Assembly (NCBI RefSeq): GCF_040054535.1
Contig: NC_090795.1
Coordinates: forward strand, 2,889,501-2,953,500
Length of the DNA: 64,000 nt
From: Antennarius striatus
Taxonomy: Eukaryota > Chordata > Actinopteri > Lophiiformes > Antennariidae
Direction of reading: 5' to 3'
Position 1 is the first letter of the stretch. Every line of letters starts with the position of its first letter. Shown here piece by piece: positions 56,701 through 64,000 of this stretch. The notes under the pieces were generated by a model that was given only the letters and a program-made list of their open reading frames with translations, was not told the origin of the DNA and did no database searches. The translations under genes were made by a program, and so were the position numbers.

Positions 56701-58409
56701 TTCCTGCTCTGTCTGTTGAATCACGGCGATATCTTGACCTTGGGTGTTTAAAGTCATTCCGGCCCAACCGGCTACCGACCCAATCACACGCTGATTTCTC
56801 TGCGGTTGCTGAATTAATAACGCCATCAGTTTTACACAACCACTGCTACCCTTCTGCTCTCACCTTCTGTCCGACCTAAAACGGCGTACACAACACAACG
56901 CTTCTTGTCTTCTCCTGTCAGGACATTATATTAACCTACAGTCGTTCCTTGGAGGCATGCATTAACTATCGGGGGGTAAAAAACACCCTAAATTTCTGTG
57001 AAAATCAGTTCTGTGTTTTGTTCTTGACAAACAAACCTCAACTAAACACAGGTGAAAACACAACCTCCTTGATGGAGGTGAAAATGGAAGGAAACCCTTG
57101 GGGAGGGCCCAGGTGTGGGGGGTTTCCAATGCCTAGGATGAGAAACATAAAAGCAAAATTTTCATCTTTTTTTTTTCTGGGCATTTGGTTAAAATTCAAA
57201 TAAAACTACTCCCAATTTTATGACCTCTAAAAATGTGTAATTTTTTAAAAAAAATGTAAATGAAAGGCCTGCATATAGCGCACGCTGCTCATCCATATAT
57301 CTCTTATTCATTAGATGCATGGGATGCCTTATCAGCGGCGTCTCCTGCGGGTCGTCGGGTGTTTTCGGGTCCGGCGGCACCAGACGCTCTTTATCAGACC
57401 CCAGCTTGCCTCCCAGCAGCGTCCCTCTTATCTGCCCTCTTGATCCGGATCCACGGAGCAGCTGTTCCTGCCGCGTCAGCCGCGAGCCTGATGGTCTGCT
57501 TTTTTTCGCTGCCCTGGCGGTTTTTTTAGTCGCGCGAACATGTTGCTCAGTAACAGCCCGGCAAATCCTGAGCAATCCGCTTCCGCAGACTCACAGCAAT
57601 GCTTCCTGTTAATCGTCTCATCCACGCTGGAAACTTTGGGTCATTTCTTCGACTACGACTCTGATGAAGGTCATATCCTTTGGCCAATGGAGGCCCTCGC
57701 TGGTACTTGTTTTCTTGAAGTCGTGAACATTCTGCGAATGTATTTGATGATTTTGCGCCTCCTCCAGATATGTCATTCTCTCCCTCGAGATGCTCCACGT
57801 TCCGTTAGCTGCACACACCCCTTTGTAAATGCGTTATGTATTAGTTGAACAACTATTTATCTGATTGCGGCTCTGCCGAGTGTTCCCCTGACAGCCGTTC
57901 AACAAAAATGCTTACCTCTTAATCTGCAGCTCATGCTGGAAGATGTTTTTTTTACCATCTTGAGAATTCCCCGTGTTTGAAACATAGCCTCCTAGTCGGG
58001 TAAGGATTCCCACCAGTGATTCACGTAAAGAGTCTTTTCACACCAGGCTGTGTGACCTTTTCAACCTGCTGATCTCAGATCGGCAATTAGGGTGAAGAGA
58101 AGGGGCCTCCAAGCGTCTCAATGAACTGCTTTTCATGCTACGTCGTTGAGGTTCCGAGCCTTTAAATAGGGTAATTGCTAATTATCTACTGTGATCTCAC
58201 CAAAGCTGTGATTATGCTTCAGAGTTGATAAGGGTGCTTGATAAGAGGGAAATAGGAATACTGCTGTGCACCGGCAGATTTAAATCCCCCTCCCCCCTAC
58301 AATTCGAAGTGATATGTTGGTGAATTGAAGGATTGAGTCCTACTCAAGATCAGAAGGTAAAAAGCCAAGAAAGTAGGCACTCAGGAGAGAGTATATATGT
58401 CAGCTAAGA

Positions 58410-58500
58410 CCCAGTAGTCCCTTTATTCTAGGCCCAGTATTCCCTTAATTCTAGGCCCAGTAGTCCTTTAATTCTAGGCCCAGTAGTCCTTTAATTCAAG
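58410..58500. repeat. Tandem repeat, four units of 23-24 bp
   Basis: Unit cccagtagtcctttaattct(agg), repeated four times with small differences; the last copy is truncated to ...attcaag. Confidence 0.92.
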
Positions 58501-61500
58501 CTTGCCAAGATTCATATTACTCCTAGAGAAATTAAAGACAGTATTGACGAAAATGAAATAAGAAAAAAGCTGAAGCAAACCCAGATCTTTGTCAAAAAAG
58601 TTTGAATCAATCCACTGGAGGTTCTTTAAATTCAATGGATTGATTTAAACAGCATAGGACACCCATGACCTGGATGAATGAGGACCTACACGGATATCCT
58701 GCTTTAAATGATTGAAACTAGAAGACAGACATAAAGTTTGGAAACTTTTAATTTGAAATCAGTTTTCAAAAAAATCTGGAAAGGGTTTGATTTCTTTTGG
58801 TTTTGTTGCTTGAGCATCCATCCAAAGTTTCTTTGGGATTGGCCGGGTTTCATCGCCCAATATCCAAGAAAAGTTTGGACCGAGTCTGTTTGCGTCTTCT
58901 GCCATCCGATCAATTTTTGTACGACCAAAATACCCCCCCCCCCTCAATAACAAGACACATTTACAACATTCACATCCCATTCTGAATGGTGGTATGATGC
59001 TCTGTGGTTCTACCATGTAGGAGAAGAACATGTGAACCCATGACGCGTTGGCTTGAGAGATCATTTGGTACCTCTGGCTTTGACTGGGGCTCCGTCCCCC
59101 CTGTTGGGCTCTGTAGATAACGCTGGTACTGAATTTACACGGAACGCTTTGAAGACTCGAACACACTCGGCCTCAGGCGCAGTCTTGCATCCGCTCTTCG
59201 TAGCGTTAGCAGCGCACCATAAACTGAGGCGGAAAGCAAACACCCAGTCCTGAGAGGATGGGAAAAGAAGTGGAATGTAGAGGTAATATTTGTCTAGGGA
59301 CCCATGAGATTGGATGTGGAATGAGTGCAGCCATATGCCGGCAAAAATAGACAGAGAAAGAGTGACTCAGACTAAAAAAGATATCAGAAGGAACCCACCT
59401 GCCTTTCAGGTGATGGACCTGTTTACGTAACCTTGCCCAGGGTAAAAAAGAATCATTTTTGCCCCATGAAGAACAGCCCAGACGTCCTCTGGAGAGGTTA
59501 TGGGGCTACCTCAGACAAGTAGGGATTACACGACTGTCTCTCTGGTGCATTCTGGGTCGTCTCCCAGTTGGACCCATCGGGTAAAACCTCCAAACGGAGA
59601 CGAGGTACGTTGCAAGTTTCTCGCCGAAGAGGAAGATCCTTGCCAATGTCGTCCTTCGACTTAGTGGCTAACTGCTGCTCGCTGCTTTTTTTTTTTACGT
59701 TTCCAAGTTGTAAGACGTGACACGTGTTCCAAATGTCGCACCCCTGTCCGTTTCTGCCGCCTCGCTGGCTCCCTTTGACGTCGGTTTGGTGATGTTTGTA
59801 ACGGAACAGCAGCCTCGACTGGAACAAATGTTAAACAGACAGTAAATCTAAAAAAGCATTTCAGCTCAAGGAACTGTTTGTTGTGTAAATGCAAGTCAAC
59901 TCATGTCAATTTTATTTAAATAGAGCGATGCCTCAGTGGGTTTTGCAATCTGCACAGTGCACAACGCGTTTTCTTTAGATGGTTGATTCGAGCGAGGAAA
60001 AACTGCCCCATAAAAATCACTAGGAAAGGGGGAAAAGGCAGAAAAGAAGAAGAGTCACTCTTCCGAGACGTAAAATAGACGTGCAAGAGTAGACCTAGAC
60101 AATCACAGAATGTAGAGACTATACCTACAGACTATCCAATGCTATCTAAAAGTTGTGCAAATCTAGGCAATCTTTGCAAATCTCTTAAAAGTGGAAATTT
60201 TGAATCTAAACAAGTCACCGAAGAGCATTTTGATAAAACATAAAAGCTGCACAGAATCAAGGGTACGTCAGGGTGAGCAGACGACAGAGGCCGATTTTTC
60301 CGTTCACTCGTGACTCTTTGCCGTCGCTGGAGGCGGGCGTGATGACGGCAAACTTCCCTGTTCCTTTAAGTACTCCTTGTCCTTGGACTCCGGCTTGCTC
60401 ATGTAAATAAGTGGCGAGTCTATTTGCACGACTGTCCATTTCCAGTCTCGAGAGTCAACATTACTGTGCACGGAATAAAATCTGCGCCCGGATGGCTTCG
60501 CTTTGACGCTTACGTAAGCAGCGAATGTAATTACGAGAGCAATATCCCGTCGGTGTCTGCTGTGTGTTCTCGGCTCAGCCTGATGGTGATGTTCAGCTCC
60601 CTCCAGGCCAGAGTGTTTATCTCTCTGGTGTTTAAGCTTTAGTCTTTGGACTGCACCCAAAGCGAGGCCCCTGCTGTCCAGGCAGCGCCGCTCCAGCTAA
60701 CTCCCGCTAGTTGACCTCGTTTTAAAGGGCTGGCTGTGCTGTTTGACTGTCCCTCCGAGCGAAGAGCCACCAGTTCTCTGCAGCATCTCTGTGGCTGCTG
60801 ACGCTTTCTGTTCCACTGTTACAGCAATTAAGCTCCATCCAGTAGCAAACATTTGATTTCTGACATTTTAAATCAATAAAAATACGTATATTTATTTATA
60901 TTTGAGGAATTCATTGGTCAAAAAGAAAAGAACACATCTTTCCTGACCTGCATGATTGTAATGTATGTGCAGAATAAATTCTTCTCCCTTTCTCTTTTTC
61001 TTCTTCTGTGCATTCTATAGCTTCATCTGTAATTACTGGACAATGAGCTTTCCTCAGGGTTTGTGTAACACTCTGTAGGATCATTACAAATACCTTCAGA
61101 GGCCTATTAGCGCTTGATTTGGCACAAACCAGAAGAGCGTGGGCTCATTTCAAAGCGAGGAAGTGTCCACAGCAGGTCCTAATTAGCCGGTAGGATTAAG
61201 GTAGTTCCTGGTTTCCTGCTCAGGTGGATGATGCCTGGACTCCACATCAATTAGCGAGCGTTACTCTTGGAGTGGGTTTTTTTATTCCCCTGCTTCGTGT
61301 CTCGGAGAGGTGATGGAGGAGAGCTGCTGTGTTTGATGTCAGAACAATGAATATATAGAGCGTGTCTGCTTTTCATATGCAGGGAACGCCGCGATCTCAT
61401 GTAGATTAATGCATTGTTATACAGTCCAAATGATGTTACAGTGAATTTATGGTCTCATTTTATCTCTCTGCACAGGAATGTACATATTTTTTTATTAAAA

Positions 61501-61757
61501 ATGCAAGAGAAATGTTAGAAATTATGTTAAAAAAAAATAGATATCCAACAATATGATAAATATGGATGTTAATAAATATCAAGATTGAGCATCAAAAGTG
61601 ATTCGTTTTTGTCACAAACTTGAATGGATGCCTTCTCAGCGTCTAAATTTCGTCTTCCTACACGTGATCAGTCAAGATGAGTTAAATACAAATGGTCACT
61701 GAAGATCATTGAATGACTTCACATCTGTCACATATGGGTATGTTTGTTTCATGATAC

Positions 61758-62066
61758 TGTCATAGATAGGGTTTGGACCCATATGCAGAAGACCAGTGGA
61801 GAAGCTTTCATCCATAGTTTAATTTAAAAAAAGAAGAAGCAAAAAACAAGGAAACACAAGAAAACTCTTGTCAAACAAAACGGACTCAAGGGTCCAAAAC
61901 AACCTGGCTTCAAACCGGAGGAGAACCCGGCTTAAGAAGCCTCAGGCTAATCAGCCTGGTGGGGCACAGGTGTTGAGATGAGGGACAGGTGTGGAGACGA
62001 GACTCCGCCCCACCAGCTCAGGCTCCTCCCCCCCGCCACACCCCAGCACAGCAGAGCAACGTGACA
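61758..62066. mobile_element. Non-autonomous DNA-transposon-like element
   Basis: Begins TGTCATAG and ends ...CGTGACA, which are short inverted termini (TGTCA/TGACA). The interior has phrases common to a family of fish repeats: 'gggtttggaccc', 'atgcagaagacc', an A-rich segment, 'cttaagaagcctcaggctaat', 'cacaggtgtggaga', and a GC-rich 3' part 'ctccgccccaccagctcagg'. It has no coding capacity, and no clear target-site duplication was seen. Confidence 0.6.
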
Positions 62067-62482
62067 CAAACACCGAACCGTGTTTGTGTTTTATCGCTCA
62101 TTAAAACTATTTAAGTCTATTATAATCCAAAATAATTCTTTAAATCTACTTTTAAATGAATGTAAACGCTGTTTTTTTGCCGCTTTGCAAGGCTGCATAT
62201 GTGAAGTCAATATTTATCCTTCCTATGTTTTTTTTCCCATTGAAGTTTTCTGCAGTCAACTGTCACATTCAAATAAAAGCAGAATCAAATCAAAATGTAT
62301 ATTAAAAAATTGCTAAAAGTCAACAGCAGTTGACTGGAAGGTTGGAGGTGTTTCCGTCCTCTTACTTTTGGCAACAAGCGTACTTCCTCGTGACGTCTGA
62401 GAGAATATTTCTGGTTTCTGTTTCAGCTTGATTCATTTTTAAAAATTGAGCTCACTTATAAATTAGTCTGTCTCTATTTCTC

Positions 62483-62485
<3 letters not shown>

Positions 62486-62515
<30 letters not shown>
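62486..62515. repeat. (GT)n microsatellite
   Basis: About 15 GT units. Confidence 0.95.
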
Positions 62516-62516
<1 letters not shown>

Positions 62517-63212
62517 TATTTTTGAATCCAGCATCCTTTTCATAAACGCTCAGGCAGACCACGCTGGCCTGACAGCGTGACGCACGCCGATAAAAAGGCC
62601 CTCGCTCGCGGTCACACACGTCACCATGGCAATTAGTATGTCAGAGCGCCGGTGACTGACAGCTGCCACAGCTGGGATGTAAACAACCCGGGTCGTCCGA
62701 TCGGCAGGTGAGCCCTTCAGGATCAATCGGAGCTCGGGTCGCTTTTAGGGAGCGCAGGAATGCGTTTGTGGGGTCGGGATCAGCTGATGGAGACGTTTTC
62801 CTCCTCATGTGGAGACGATGGATTCGTTCATTTCGATTTCTGGCTGCAGAGTTGATGCCTTCAGCTCGTGGTGAAGGAAGAAGACGGCTGCCTGCTCCAC
62901 ACAACGTCAACGCCGGTGATTAATAACAGATGTCATGCATGTGGAAGTGGGTCACTGGCTGTGTGTGCTCCGTTGGATAAACCAGTGTGTTGTTCCACAA
63001 TTAGAAAAGACGGAGCTGCGTTTACCTCGGCTGAGGAGGCTTGATCAACTACAACCTCAATATGATGGATTTTAATGGAACTTGTTCATCTTTTGAAGTG
63101 TTGAAGTTTTGTGTGAAAGAATCCAGCGAAAGGGAAATTTTCAGGAATTTTACATTCTAGTTTAAATTATTTTTCTAATTTTTGAAAGTAATTTTGGCAC
63201 ACTTAATCAAAA

Positions 63213-63434
63213 AATCATCATTATCATACTCTTCATTATTACTAATATTATCACTATTATTATTATTATCATCACTATCATTATCATGACCATCATCATC
63301 AGCAGCAGCAAAATTATTCTCTTATTATCATCATCATTCTTATTTTTATCATCATCATTATCATTATCATCAGAAGCAGCATTCTTCTTATCTTCTTCAT
63401 CATCATTATCATCTACATCATTATTTATTATCAT
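63213..63434. repeat. ATC/ATT trinucleotide-rich region
   Basis: Imperfect runs of atc, att and cat triplets, with a short agc run near 63301-63309. The long Asp/Asn- and Met/Ile-rich frames across it are composition artefacts. Confidence 0.9.
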
Positions 63435-63808
63435 ACATTTAATAATCTTAAACCAGCAGAATATTCTTGAGAGAAACAAAAATATGATAATTTAATGACT
63501 TCTCTTTCACACAACTGTCATAAAGTTTGTTTCCTCTTCTTCTTTTTAAAGTGCATTTTTTCATTTATTACTTTGACCCGTTGAATTTAAACTAAAGTGT
63601 GTAAACGCACCTGAAGCTCCTGTGTGAGCCCTGCGGATGGGGTCGCGGCCCGTCTCTGGACCGCCGCTGCTAGGATCACATGTGACTGATGGCGGGTAGC
63701 TGGGAGGCAGGCGGCGCCTCTCCACTGCTTAACATCTGAGCCCCGCATCAATCACAGCAGCATCAGGACCGGGATGCACTGCCAGGGTTCTATTTCTGGC
63801 TCTCCCTG

Positions 63809-63922
<114 letters not shown>

Positions 63923-64000
63923 GTCTGAGACTGTTTCCTTGCCATCTCTGAGAGGCGGGCATATTAACAGTGGCAGGTAGTAGCTGCAGCATCCTCCACC

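Noticed and set aside
57189-57575. 128-codon minus-strand open frame rich in Arg and Gly
   Set aside because: Lies in gpr158 intron 2; composition follows local GC content, no known domain, no good Kozak or splice sites.
58410-58500. CRISPR-like array
   Set aside because: Units are contiguous with no spacers, and the DNA is from a vertebrate nucleus.
63207-63495. Asp/Asn-rich protein on the minus strand
   Set aside because: Translation of ATC/ATT trinucleotide repeats.

Overview
The window is nuclear DNA from a ray-finned (teleost) fish. Genes are split by GT-AG introns, CpG-type promoters are present, dinucleotide microsatellites are abundant, and teleost-style interspersed repeats occur. 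The proteins recognised match a vertebrate block of conserved gene order. In human 10p12 the order is ARHGAP21 - PRTFDC1 - ENKUR - THNSL1 - GPR158, with PTCHD3 nearby. Here I read prtfdc1(-) - enkur(-) - thnsl1(+) - ptchd3-like(+) - gpr158(+), with a probable first coding exon of arhgap21(-) to the left.

Layout. 1-15860: no recognisable coding exon, interpreted as the first large intron of a minus-strand gene (arhgap21 by position). 15861-16056: a candidate short first coding exon, with its CpG/CCAAT promoter at about 16.9-17.3 kb. 17.3-21.9 kb: intergenic, with two long GT microsatellites. 21921-28125: prtfdc1, an HPRT paralogue, eight coding exons read with exact splice phases; exon 1 is uncertain. 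29510-30903: complete five-exon enkur (256 aa, the length I recall for human). 30904-31940: divergent enkur/thnsl1 promoter with a perfect RFX X-box. 31941-34266: thnsl1 (723 aa, two coding exons). 34.3-37.8 kb: intergenic, with an interspersed repeat and possible conserved noncoding DNA. 37774-41423: ptchd3-like gene (846 aa, four coding exons). 41.4-43.8 kb: intergenic, with a TA microsatellite of about 136 bp and a GC-rich promoter with poly-C/G runs. 43778 to the right edge: start of gpr158, with exon 1 (Cache ectodomain), exon 2 (52327-52432), intron 1 of 7.7 kb and more than 11.5 kb of intron 2.

The genes form a syntenic neighbourhood, not a pathway: purine-salvage-like enzyme (prtfdc1), ciliary/sperm axonemal protein (enkur), mitochondrial threonine-synthase-like protein (thnsl1), Patched-family membrane protein (ptchd3-like) and an orphan-class C glycine-sensing receptor (gpr158). 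I found no tRNA, rRNA, CRISPR array, viral gene or prokaryotic-type system. The most notable points are a perfect palindromic X-box upstream of enkur, an unusual active-site combination in prtfdc1 (Ala where HPRT has Asp134, but Asp137 kept, the reverse of human PRTFDC1), retention of the proposed glycine-binding residues in gpr158, and an intron inside the thnsl1 coding region.
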